Below, piece after piece: positions 55,925 through 64,000 of a stretch of DNA of 64,000 nt; position 1 is the first letter of the stretch, and every line of letters begins with the position of its first letter. Origin of the DNA: JAAURS01 sp044923475. GTDB lineage: Bacteria > Cyanobacteriota > Cyanobacteriia > Thermosynechococcales > Thermosynechococcaceae. The notes under the pieces were generated by a model that worked only from the letters and a program-made list of their open reading frames with translations, had not been told where the DNA came from and searched no databases. Position numbers and translations under genes: made by a program. Location: contig NZ_CP137338.1 of assembly GCF_044923475.1 (NCBI RefSeq), forward strand, positions 4,154,001 to 4,218,000, in the 5' to 3' direction.

Positions 55925-57268
55925 ATGCGATCGGTAATTGTTTGTGTTGATGATGAGTGGGATATTCTTAGGAGCTTGGGTAATCAACTCAAGCGCTGCT
56001 TTGGCAAAGATTATGACATTGAACTTGCCAATGGAGGAGAAGATGCCCTTTTGCTCTGTGCAGAATTGACTACAGGAGGAAAAGACATTGCTCTAATCAT
56101 TTCCGATCAGAAAATGCAGGGTATAGAAGGGGATGTTTTATTGATTAAACTCCATGCTCATTATCCCAAAGCGCTAAAAATCATGCTGACTGGGAATGCT
56201 GATGCTAATTCTGTTGTAAAGGTGGTGAATGGAGCTGCCCTATACCGATATATTTCTAAACCCTGGGATGCAACCGACCTGATTTTAACCGTTTCGGAAG
56301 CCTTACGACGTTTTCAGCAAGAGCAGCAATTAGCCGAGCAAAATGAATTGCTCAAGAAAACCAATAACAAGCTGAACAGTTCTTTGGCATTGCTGTTAGC
56401 GACCTTAGAGGCCACAGCCGATGGCATTCTGGTGCTTGATGATGCTGGAAAGGTTGTCAGCTTTAATCAAATGTTTGCTAGCATGTGGAACCTTTCAGAC
56501 TCAGATTCAACTGCTCATGAAGACGATCTGCAAGATATCATCTTAGACCAGTTAATTGAGCCCGATGCCATTATATTTCAAGCATTGTTCGCCCAAGCTA
56601 ACACGGAAAAGCGCGATGTTTTGAGATTAAAAGATGGAAACATTATTGAGTTTTTTTTGCGACCTCAACAGCTTATGGGTGAAACTGTCGGTAGGGTCTG
56701 GAGTTTTCGGAATGTGACTCGGGAAAAACAAACAGAAGCAATAATGAAGCATCAGGCATTGTATGATGCTCTCACTAACATCCCGAATCGGATCTTGTTT
56801 AATCAAAAATTTGCTGCTGCATTGAGCGATATTACGGACGGTTCAAGCCTCTTTGCTATTATGTTTTTGGATTTAGATCTGTTTAAAGAAGTGAATGATA
56901 CGTTAGGTCACTCAATAGGCGATTTCTTGTTACAGGAAGTTGTCAAGCGTTTTAATGGTTGCCTCAGACCAACAGATGTGCTGGCTCGTTGGGGAGGGGA
57001 TGAGTTTGTACTACTCCTACCTCAAATCCACTGTCGGGAAAATGCCAGTGAAATTGCGCACAGATTCATTGAAGTACTTCAGCCTGAATTTCTTCTAGAA
57101 GGACATAGTGTACATGTAACGGCTAGTATGGGAATTGCTGTGTATCCTCACGATGGTTTAGATAGTAGCACATTACTCCGAAATGCTGATGTGGCATTGT
57201 ACCAAGCAAAAAAAAGTGGACGAAATAACTATCACTACTATTGTGCTGACTCTACAGTCTCAAATTAA
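55925..57268 (+). CDS. Receiver-PAS-GGDEF protein (diguanylate cyclase response regulator)
   Basis: A 447-residue protein. The receiver domain (~1-125) has VCVDDEWDILRSLGNQLK, Asp in LIISDQKMQGIEGD and Lys in YISKPWD. A coiled coil (~128-155) and PAS (~158-270, ATADGILVLDDAGKVVSFNQ) follow. GGDEF (~280-440) has ALYDALTNIPNRILF and the intact active site RWGGDEFVLLL. No RxxD inhibitory site was obvious. It should make c-di-GMP under control of the upstream kinase. Confidence 0.9.
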   Translation: MRSVIVCVDDEWDILRSLGNQLKRCFGKDYDIELANGGEDALLLCAELTTGGKDIALIISDQKMQGIEGDVLLIKLHAHYPKALKIMLTGNADANSVVKVVNGAALYRYISKPWDATDLILTVSEALRRFQQEQQLAEQNELLKKTNNKLNSSLALLLATLEATADGILVLDDAGKVVSFNQMFASMWNLSDSDSTAHEDDLQDIILDQLIEPDAIIFQALFAQANTEKRDVLRLKDGNIIEFFLRPQQLMGETVGRVWSFRNVTREKQTEAIMKHQALYDALTNIPNRILFNQKFAAALSDITDGSSLFAIMFLDLDLFKEVNDTLGHSIGDFLLQEVVKRFNGCLRPTDVLARWGGDEFVLLLPQIHCRENASEIAHRFIEVLQPEFLLEGHSVHVTASMGIAVYPHDGLDSSTLLRNADVALYQAKKSGRNNYHYYCADSTVSN

Positions 57269-57537
57269 GTCTTGCGCGTTTTGCGCGATCCAAGACTGGA
57301 TTGCAAAACCCTGTTGCCAATTGATTTGCTAGTGCAATACGTTTATGCAACATACAAAGCCCATCTTTCTGGTTGGATTTGGATCGTTGTATAAACGCTC
57401 GTTTGTGCAACGATGGAGACCTCGATAGGAATGGGGCCATTTCCATTGTTTCAGGGAGCAAAGAAAAAGGCTGTGATGCCATTCGCAGTACTTTAGATTA
57501 TTGTCAGAGGTAAAATTAGGGCGTTCTGGGGAGTATT
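57269..57537. other. Intergenic stretch between GGDEF gene and IS701-like element
   Basis: No convincing ORF. A - strand ORF (57252-57482) lacks a ribosome-binding site and family similarity. AT-rich to mixed composition. Confidence 0.4.
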
Positions 57538-57601
57538 ATCTCTCTTTTATCACTTTCGCCGGAGTAAAATAGGAATAAAGGCTGAAACTAAGGAGGGGGC
57601 T

Positions 57602-58750
57602 ATGACAGCGCCTAGAGACCCCAAACCAACAGTTAACTTTATCGACGTTTATTGTGCGTACTACCAAGACCTATTTCCAGAAGTAAGAAGTTTTGAAAAT
57701 TTTAAGGCTCTGCATTTGGGAATGCTTTCAGAGCTAAAGCGCAAAACACTGCCTGAAATTGCAAAAGTTGCTGGATTAGATAATTCTCAGTCATTACATC
57801 ATTTTTTAACTGAATCTCCTTGGGATGTTGAAGACTTAAGACATCGGAGATTAAATCGAATCTTACAAGTTTTAGAAGGTCGTTCAATCATTAAAATGAT
57901 TGAAGAAACTGGCGGCCCGAAGGCAGGGACATCCACAGACTATGTCAAACGTCGATACCTAGGAAATTTAGGCAAAATTGATAACGGGATAGTTGCCGTA
58001 ACAGCATATGGCATAATCGAAGAGATGACTGTTCCTCTGACATTTGAAATCTATAAGCCACACGAGAGACTAAAACCAGGGGATCGATATAAGACGAAAC
58101 CTCAGATAGCATCAGAGATGATTCGAGAGTTGCAAAAGATAGGGTTTAAGATTGAATTAGTCCTTGCTGATAGCCTGTATGGAGAGAGTAATAGTAGTTT
58201 CATCCGTGTTTTAGACGAATTCAATCTAAACTATAGCGTAGCGATTCGAAGTAATCACGCAGTCTGGATGCCATTGGGAAAGGGAGTCAGATCTAATAAG
58301 TGGAGAAAGTTTGACCGAATTTTCTCAAACGGGAGAACGGAGCTTCGTTATATTCGAGAGATCGTCTTTGGCACTCGTAGCACAAAATGTTACTGGCAAA
58401 TAGCAAGCGATTCTCTAACTTTGCCTGAGGGTTCAACCTGGTGGGCGATGACAAAAATTCCAGGGATAAAATACAAAGAAATTGGTAATATTTTCGGCTT
58501 AAGGACATGGATTGAGTACGGACTGAGGCAAAGTAAAAATGAGTTGGGGTGGGCAGATTTTCGTCTGACTGAATATCCACACATTCAAAAATGGTGGAAA
58601 ATCGTATGCAGCGCTTATCTTCTAGTAAGTTTGTACTCAGAGCACTTAAATCAAGGTCAAAGAATTATACAGAGGGTATTTTCAGAACACCCCTGGTGGA
58701 ATGAGAAAAAAGGGTGGAAGAATCTACTTAATAATTGGAGTTTAGACTAA
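57602..58750 (+). CDS. IS701-family transposase, first catalytic Asp apparently replaced
   Basis: A 382-residue DDE transposase: NFIDVYCAYYQDLFPEVRSF, LPEIAKVAGLDNSQSLHHFL, TDYVKRRYLGNLGKIDNGIV, ELVLADSLYGESNSSFI and the C-terminal RTWIEYGLRQSKNELGWADF. The motif I remember as IDETGD in active relatives reads IEETGG here (~residue 100), so the first catalytic Asp may be lost. GGAGGGGG lies just upstream of the ATG. The ORF is otherwise intact. Confidence 0.85.
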   Translation: MTAPRDPKPTVNFIDVYCAYYQDLFPEVRSFENFKALHLGMLSELKRKTLPEIAKVAGLDNSQSLHHFLTESPWDVEDLRHRRLNRILQVLEGRSIIKMIEETGGPKAGTSTDYVKRRYLGNLGKIDNGIVAVTAYGIIEEMTVPLTFEIYKPHERLKPGDRYKTKPQIASEMIRELQKIGFKIELVLADSLYGESNSSFIRVLDEFNLNYSVAIRSNHAVWMPLGKGVRSNKWRKFDRIFSNGRTELRYIREIVFGTRSTKCYWQIASDSLTLPEGSTWWAMTKIPGIKYKEIGNIFGLRTWIEYGLRQSKNELGWADFRLTEYPHIQKWWKIVCSAYLLVSLYSEHLNQGQRIIQRVFSEHPWWNEKKGWKNLLNNWSLD

Positions 58751-59815
58751 ACAGGAAGTACGTTCACGAGAAAGTAACTCGAAAGCATTCAGCATTCGAG
58801 ACCGAGAATCAAAGGGAAGAAGTTTAAGGTTTAGGCTGCTGTATCAGCCGTTTCCTTGGGCTTGGCAAACCTTTTTTTGACCGTTGGACAGAAAGGACGA
58901 CGGCTCCTAGGTTTACCTGTAGGCCAACCAAGAGACTTTCCACGAGGTTTCGGGTCAGAGGCAGGAGAGCCAATCCTAGCTAAAAGTGAAGCAAATGAAT
59001 TTGCAATGCGTCCTGGGGTCAATTTGGTCATGGGTTTGTGCCAGGGCAAAGGGGAATCTTCCACGACCTCACGAGCGAGCCATAATTGCCAAGTGAGCAA
59101 CGGCATTAGGTCAGACCAAGTTTCCATCTGTTTTGGGGTAGACAGTTGAGGCACCGTCCAATGGAACCGTTGTCGAACAAATCGATACCAATGCTCAATG
59201 GCAAAGCGACGCAGGTACTTTTGCCAGATTTGACCCAGCACAGCCTTCTGTTGTCCCATCCAAATCAGCCACAACGGTTTTGAGTCAGGGGCATCAAGTC
59301 GTTGAACCAGAATCAGGTCAAAGGGAGCGTCGGCAGCTTGTCTTAAATGAAGTGCTTCCCATCGACGCACTTTCACTCGTCCCAATTTGGGGTCGTGGGT
59401 CGTCATCTCTTCTTGAGCGACTGTCCAAGTATCGGGCGCTTGGAGGCTAAATTTTGGGCCATGTCGATGGGGTCTGCCCTTCCCCTGATAGGGCTGTGGG
59501 GCATGATAGAGCACTCGATTCGGTCGTAACCTCAGCAGCTTGTCGCAGGGGATGTCTGCGGTCTGTTTGAGAAAGGGGGCACACCCATACTCTCCATCTC
59601 CTAAGAACAGGACATGTCCTGGAATTTGAGCGCAGACTTGGCGTAACTGAGTTGCGGCTTTGCCAAGGGGGGTATCAAAGCTGGTGATCCGTTCATGGCG
59701 CAGGGGTAAAGCCCAACTGCCTTGCTCCTGGGGTATCCAGGCGATCGTGCTATACCCCTGACCGACGGCAACGGGTTTGCCTCCAGACAGCACCGATGGT
59801 TGGTGTTCATAGGTA

Positions 59816-61539
59816 GGGCTTGCTGAAAAAGTCATTTCAGACTGAGATTGGCAACGCGATCGCCAATTCAGACATAGCTGGATATGAATGCTCAGTAATG
59901 GACACAAAGGACATCGATTCTCCCATCGTCAGCTGAGCGGCTTCGTCACGCTCCATCCCGCCATGAAGGACTTGCAGACACAGATCGAAAAGCCAAAAAA
60001 GCAAGGCTAAGAGCCCAGCGAGCCAACGCTCCAAATTGAGCACGAGAAACGTAATCGCAATGGCACTTTGAGCCGTGTGGGCCAATTTCGCCATCACCCG
60101 TGCCAGAGAAAAGCGTCGCTTGGCCTGACCAAACTTACCTTCAATCCAGACCCGGACTTTCTCATCTTGACGCGCCTGTCGCTTGAGTTGAGCCTGCACC
60201 GATGGGTCTTGCTTCGGCCTGCCCAAAGGCGGGCCACTCAATCGGATACCACGCGCCTTACACCAACTGCGATTGGCGCGAGTGCGATAAATCTGGTCGG
60301 CATGAACCGACTCGGGATAGCAGCCAAACCGAGCCCGATAAGCTTCCACCTGGTCTTGGAGATGGGTCGACTCATTGAAATTGTCCCAACTGAGCCGGTC
60401 TAGAAACACACAGCCGTTGATACAACTGACCGATAGCTTTGCACCAAACTCCACGGGCACGCCTGCTTTGCCACGCACAATGGGCCTCACATGGGGCTGG
60501 GCGATGCTCACAATCCGGTCATCGATGCGACGGATGTTGGCGTCAAACATGGCTCGTTGTTGCCTGACGACTTCAGTGATGACCAACAGCAGGCGATACT
60601 GACGCCGACTCAGTTGTGCCAAGGATGCCCCAGCTGTTATGAGGATATCAATATGCTTGAGATTGCGACCCAGATAGTTGAGTTGCTGACGAATCCCTTT
60701 TCTCCTGAGTTGACGGCTGGGTTTTCGTTGCTTCGAGATGGATAGATACGCTTTGCGCGCGAGCTTTCGGTAGGTGCGAGGCTTGGTCTTAAATTGGTCG
60801 CTCACTTGGACGTAGAGGGCATCTAGGATGGCTTCGCTCTGCTCTCTAGCCTCATTCAATAAGCTCAAGTCGCTCGGGTAGCGAATATCCGCAGGGGCAC
60901 AGGTCGCATCTAAGATGAGCTGCCCTTGATTGGGGGAGGGTGGCTCATCGTCATCACGGTCTGATTCAGATGCTGCTTCACTCGATACCGCCATCTGTGA
61001 TTCAGTAGCTTCTGCCACTCCTTGCATCTTCTGCACGACGGCTTCGTTGACCTGACCCACTAGCTCCAGACTCAGGCGTTTGCGAAAGTGAACCAACAGG
61101 GATGAGTCAAATGGCGCTTCATCCCGATACTCGCTAAATCCCAAGAAGTACTGCAAGTATGGGTTCTCGCGGATCTGCTCCACGGTCTCTTCATCGCTGG
61201 TGCCGAGCTTCTCTTTGATGATGAGGGTTCCCAATGCGACTCGAAACGGTTTGGCTGGTGCGCCCATCGTGGCACTAAACTGGTCGGCATAACTCGCTTC
61301 TACTGTTTCCCACGGGATGAGTTTAGCCAGCTTTACCCAGCGATTGTCACGGGACAATTTGCCGCCGAAGGGCAGGTAGAAGTTCTCAAAGGACAGTTGG
61401 CCTGGGGGTGAAGTCCGATACATGCCGACTCAAGTGCAAGGGGTTTGACTATTTTTCGCCTTTTTTCTTGCACTTTTCAACCCCCTTGTTCGGACAGATG
61501 AACTGTAATCCCTACGTTCTATACTTTTTCAGCAAGCCC
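59816..61539 (-). mobile_element. IS5/IS1182-like element inserted in the transposase gene
   Basis: A 1724-bp element. The ends are a perfect 17-bp inverted repeat GGGCTTGCTGAAAAAGT (59816-59832) and complement (61523-61539). A 6-bp duplication TAGGTA flanks it (59810-59815 and 61540-61545). One large ORF fills it. Confidence 0.9.
59837..61423 (-). CDS. IS5/IS1182-family transposase
   Basis: A 528-residue protein. The N-terminal DUF772 domain is EETVEQIRENPYLQYFLGFS and APFDSSLLVHFRKRL. The DDE core has GQLILDATCAPADIRYP, ESVHADQIYRTRANRSWC and GIRLSGPPLGRP, then the Glu region VRVWIEGKFGQAKRRF. A C-terminal hydrophobic tail is typical. The frame is intact. Confidence 0.9.
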   Translation of the reverse strand: MYRTSPPGQLSFENFYLPFGGKLSRDNRWVKLAKLIPWETVEASYADQFSATMGAPAKPFRVALGTLIIKEKLGTSDEETVEQIRENPYLQYFLGFSEYRDEAPFDSSLLVHFRKRLSLELVGQVNEAVVQKMQGVAEATESQMAVSSEAASESDRDDDEPPSPNQGQLILDATCAPADIRYPSDLSLLNEAREQSEAILDALYVQVSDQFKTKPRTYRKLARKAYLSISKQRKPSRQLRRKGIRQQLNYLGRNLKHIDILITAGASLAQLSRRQYRLLLVITEVVRQQRAMFDANIRRIDDRIVSIAQPHVRPIVRGKAGVPVEFGAKLSVSCINGCVFLDRLSWDNFNESTHLQDQVEAYRARFGCYPESVHADQIYRTRANRSWCKARGIRLSGPPLGRPKQDPSVQAQLKRQARQDEKVRVWIEGKFGQAKRRFSLARVMAKLAHTAQSAIAITFLVLNLERWLAGLLALLFWLFDLCLQVLHGGMERDEAAQLTMGESMSFVSITEHSYPAMSELAIALPISV

Positions 61540-61859
61540 TAGGTACGGTCTTGGAGCGTTTTTGCATAGGGCCGTGACCACGCCGTATGGTCTCCTGCCA
61601 GAACCACCACTTCTGATGTAGGGATGTGCCGCACACATTCTTTCATCAAGGCTTGACGCGAGGGCCGACCATCTTGGAGCGCTTCATAGATGCTCGGCCA
61701 TTCTCGACGAAAGACGGGACTTAATGACAGCTCTACGAAGGATGCAACGCTCCGGGTTGTCAACACTGCGTCCATCAAATCGAACAGCGCATCCCTCCCG
61801 TTTCCCAATAACAGATAGGTGCGATGGCGAAATATCTCAAGATTCTGCAAACTGGTCAT

Positions 61860-62142
61860 GATGAAGCCGATATGTTTTCCAACTTTCAGCTTCTATCATC
61901 GAGTGGTCAGTCTTCTTCGGCTGACCGCTTTTCCTTCCTGTTTAGTCTAAAGTCCAATAATAATTTACGACTGATTATTCAGCCTTTTGTCTATTTTAAT
62001 CTGATGAAGCCCTGGCAAGAAGTATTTCCAATTCCTCACTTGAAAAGTGTTTTTTTCTCGACTCACTTCTCTGATGAATCGTTTTGCTAACCGTATTGTG
62101 CCTCTCCTTTTTGTGCCAGAATTCGTATTTTCCTCTGCCTAG
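61860..62142. other. Non-coding IS margin
   Basis: It contains a small dyad GGTCAG...CTGACC at about 61902-61926, the inner 18-bp repeat arm (61934-61951), and CACTTGAAAAGTG followed by seven T's (62038-62057), which looks like a short terminator. No gene was recognised. Confidence 0.4.
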
Positions 62143-62195
62143 AGTGATAAAAGAGAGATTATGAAGAGCAGTTGTATTCAACATCAATTCAAAGA

Positions 62196-63191
62196 ATGCC
62201 AGTAACTGATAACAACCTCACCCAATCCCTCATCACCCTGAAATCCCAGTACGAGCGATCGCTCGTGGAAGCAATCACGAATGCCAGCCACCTCCGAGAA
62301 CAGCTTTCGCACGTCAACGCCCTGCTGCTGAATCAGCTATTGTCCAGCAAGGGAGCGTTGCCCCAACTGACTCAAATTGAAGCAGGTGTTTCGGTCGCTC
62401 AAGCGATCGCCCTAGCCCCTGCCCAATCCCTAGCTCCATCCCCAGCGATCGCAGAGGTATCCACCCCCGCTAGAAATAGCCCGAAGGCTAAAGCCCATCC
62501 TCTCCCGTCCAAAGCAGGTCCAGAATCAGTAGGCAAACGCAGCCCTCGCCCGCTGCTGCCTGCCTATCGGGGGCTGACGCGATTGCAGGCGATCGCCCGG
62601 CTATTGCAGACCACCCCCGGTCGAGATATGACGGCAGATCGAGTCAGCGAAGGACTGTTTGGTCCGTTGAGCGCAGCAGAACGTAAAGTCGAACGCAAAA
62701 GCTTGAATACCCAACTGTACAAAGGTCAAAGTCTGAACCTCTGGCAAAAGGGGACCGTTCCTGGCACCTTCACGATCGGCGCTCCGAACCCTCGCGACAG
62801 CGTCCAACCCGCTCCCAACTCCAAAGCGCCCGCCGCAAAAGCCAAGGCTCCACCAAAGACAATCACTAAGCGAACGTCGCTACCACTATTGCCCGCCTAT
62901 GCCGAGCTGACGAAACGAGAGGCGATCGCCCAGATACTGGGTCAACATCCAGGCGAAGTGTTGCACCACGACACGATTATCCAGTCGCTGTACGGAGATC
63001 TCAGTCCTGAAGACCTCAAAGAGGAGCGAATTAGAATTAAGTCGGTCTTATTTGCCGGAGTGAAAGATGGGAAATGGCAAAAGGCTTCCGCACCATCCAG
63101 CTATTTTCTAGGAGAACCAGCCGCCGCTGAGTCCAAGCGTCCGGGGCGAACACCGAAGGAGCCAATACCCCCAGCCTGGACCAGTGGCTGA
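62196..63191 (+). CDS. Duplicated-domain hypothetical protein with Ala/Lys/Pro linkers; 3' end frameshifted
   Basis: From ATG 62196 (MPVTDNNLTQSLITLKSQYE) the N terminus is a coiled coil. Two related ~65-residue winged-helix-like units follow: PLLPAYRGLTRLQAIARLLQ (~117) and PLLPAYAELTKREAIAQILG (~233), each ending in a strand with FTIG or YFLG. Linkers are Ala/Lys/Pro-rich. The stop at 63189 is followed in another frame by PVAEVAKAPASAKAKVAKLK... to KADIQV (stop 63354), a Lys/Ala-rich tail that fits the same protein, so a 1-base indel in the C-rich run near 63170 is likely. The function is unknown; DNA binding is a guess. Confidence 0.65.
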   Translation: MPVTDNNLTQSLITLKSQYERSLVEAITNASHLREQLSHVNALLLNQLLSSKGALPQLTQIEAGVSVAQAIALAPAQSLAPSPAIAEVSTPARNSPKAKAHPLPSKAGPESVGKRSPRPLLPAYRGLTRLQAIARLLQTTPGRDMTADRVSEGLFGPLSAAERKVERKSLNTQLYKGQSLNLWQKGTVPGTFTIGAPNPRDSVQPAPNSKAPAAKAKAPPKTITKRTSLPLLPAYAELTKREAIAQILGQHPGEVLHHDTIIQSLYGDLSPEDLKEERIRIKSVLFAGVKDGKWQKASAPSSYFLGEPAAAESKRPGRTPKEPIPPAWTSG

Positions 63192-63487
63192 AGTGGCGAA
63201 AGCTCCAGCCTCTGCTAAAGCCAAGGTGGCAAAGCTGAAGCCAGGGCGTAAACCTGCGATCTCAAAAGCGAAGACATCGCAGAAGGCGGCGCGACCCAAA
63301 CGACGTGAATTGGAGTTAGTCGCACTGTTGAGGAAGGCGGATATTCAGGTTTAATTTGTCTGATTAAGTCGCAATGAAACTTGACATCTCTCCAACCCTA
63401 AAGGGACGGGAAATGTCAAATTTAAGGAACTACCGTCGTCTGCTGGTTCTCAATATCGCTTTGGGGAGACAGTTATTCTTACCAGGA

Positions 63488-64000
63488 CTAAGCGAATGTA
63501 CGTTGTACAAACCACAGCAACCCGATTAGGACGATACCAGCAGAAATCCAGCGTCGGAAATATGGTTCCCACGGCATTTTTCGAAGCTGGCGCAATCCCA
63601 AAAACGCGATCGTAACGATCGCGACTTGACCTATCTCTACTCCTAAGTTGAAACTCGCTAACGATAAGGCGAGGTGGACGCGCGGGATATTTATCTCCTG
63701 CAAAATTCCAGCAAACCCGAGTCCGTGAATCAGTCCGAAGCCGAAGGCGAGTTGCCAGCGTCCCTTCACACTTTTACGCCAGAAGTTCTCGGCGGCAACA
63801 TAGACGATCGTCAATGCGATCGCGCTTTCAACCCATTGCGGCGGAAGACTGACTAAATCTAGAACCGCTAACGATAGGGTCGCAGAATGGGCCACTGTGA
63901 AGGCTGTCACCATCTTGAGCAGAGACTTCAACCCTCCCCCCAGCAGAAGTAAGCTGACGAGAAACAAGATGTGGTCGTACCCAGTAAGGATATGTTCGAT
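63488..64000 (-). CDS. HupE/UreJ_2-family membrane protein (5' end outside window)
   Basis: The frame is open to the right edge, where it reads IEHILTGYDHILFLVSLLLL, the conserved family block (GYDH...FL). About 170 residues are visible with four or five helices; FTVAHSATLSLAVLDLV and GFGLIHGLGFAGIL carry the conserved His that may bind nickel or cobalt. Members are proposed Ni/Co transporters or hydrogenase/urease accessory proteins; neither system is seen nearby. Confidence 0.85.
   Translation of the reverse strand: MEHILTGYDHILFLVSLLLLGGGLKSLLKMVTAFTVAHSATLSLAVLDLVSLPPQWVESAIALTIVYVAAENFWRKSVKGRWQLAFGFGLIHGLGFAGILQEINIPRVHLALSLASFNLGVEIGQVAIVTIAFLGLRQLRKMPWEPYFRRWISAGIVLIGLLWFVQRTFA

Larger units (their letters stand above)
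58831..61859 (-). pseudogene. NF041680-like transposase gene split by another IS
   Basis: The N-terminal part (61859 to ~61540) begins MTSLQNLEIFRHRTYLLLGN and ends TAWSRPYAKTLQDRT. The C-terminal part (~59815 to 58831) continues YEHQPSVLSGGKPVAVGQGY, HVLFLGDGEYGCAPFL, ... RRFAIEHWYRFVRQRFHW, with DDE-type residues. Removing 59816-61539 and one 6-bp duplication restores ...QDRT-YEHQ in frame (~435 residues). As it stands it cannot be made as one protein. Confidence 0.85.
57538..62159. mobile_element. Composite of nested insertion sequences with IS701-like outer ends
   Basis: A 17-bp inverted repeat bounds the region: ATCTCTCTTTTATCACT at 57538-57554 and its complement at 62143-62159. A second, 18-bp inverted repeat TTTAGACTAAACAGGAAG (58741-58758) and complement (61934-61951) lies inside, starting at the IS701 transposase stop. 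Between them is the NF041680-like transposase gene, itself split by an IS5/IS1182-like element. Either one IS701 element received both insertions in its 3' part, or an internally deleted inverted IS701 copy sits at 61934-62159. Confidence 0.6.

Noticed and set aside
57252..57482. 76-codon - strand ORF
   Set aside because: No start signal or similarity; it overlaps the end of the GGDEF gene.
61996..62187. 63-codon - strand ORF near the outer IS end
   Set aside because: It lies in IS margin sequence, crosses the terminal repeat and has no similarity.
1..64000. tRNA, rRNA, tmRNA and prophage genes
   Set aside because: I looked for cloverleaf and phage structural signatures and saw none; a covariance search could still find a small RNA.

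Overview
The window is cyanobacterial. It carries photosystem and phycobilisome genes, dense HIP1 octamers (GCGATCGC) between genes, and cyanobacterial families such as DUF3747 and CYP110-like P450. The left quarter is a far-red light photoacclimation (FaRLiP) cluster, the gene set that remodels phycobilisomes, PSII and PSI for far-red light and makes chlorophyll f. The exact species cannot be read from the sequence; a terrestrial or mat-forming filamentous or colonial cyanobacterium is likely.

Region 1 (1-16.9 kb, + strand): FaRLiP. The order is the 3' end of apcE2, a 74-codon ORF resembling the N terminus of D1, an allophycocyanin alpha-like subunit, psbD, psbC, psbB, a nested palindromic repeat (MITE-like), an unusually long psbH, rfpA (knotless phytochrome kinase), rfpC (CheY-like), chlF (super-rogue D1, Chl f synthase), psaA, psaB, psaL, psaI, psaF and psaJ. 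No full-length far-red psbA3 and no rfpB lie in the window. ruvC follows; its expected start codon reads ATC.

Region 2 (17.6-29.4 kb): housekeeping and accessory genes. These are an FTR1 iron permease, remains of a toxin-antitoxin island (orphan TacA, truncated TacT, an intact HigB/RelE-HigA type pair, an XRE fragment, a truncated Rpn/DUF4351 gene), a permease pair (UPF0718 plus TIGR03943), a secreted DUF3747/SPOR protein, an MFS transporter, a DUF6918-like protein and a stand-alone A-PCP-TE NRPS-like enzyme.

Region 3 (29.8-44.5 kb): a type I CRISPR-Cas locus of the MYXAN (Cmx/Dev) kind. It has a 24-repeat array, cas2, a cas4-cas1 fusion, a 14-residue-repeat coiled-coil gene, an ISAzo13-like element, cas5, cas7, cas8, cas3, cas6 and a WYL regulator, all cas genes on the - strand. 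cas8 is split by an IS256-family element with a perfect 8-bp target duplication, so the interference complex should be inactive while the adaptation genes look intact.

Region 4 (45-64 kb): P450, NCS2 purine/pyrimidine permease, photolyase, a methyltransferase, DNA polymerase IV, an AT-rich three-gene signalling cassette (histidine kinase, response regulator, receiver-PAS-GGDEF), a nested insertion-sequence pile (IS701-like, an NF041680-like transposase gene, and an IS5/IS1182-like element inside it), a duplicated-domain hypothetical protein with a C-terminal frameshift, and the start-truncated 3' part of a HupE/UreJ gene at the edge.
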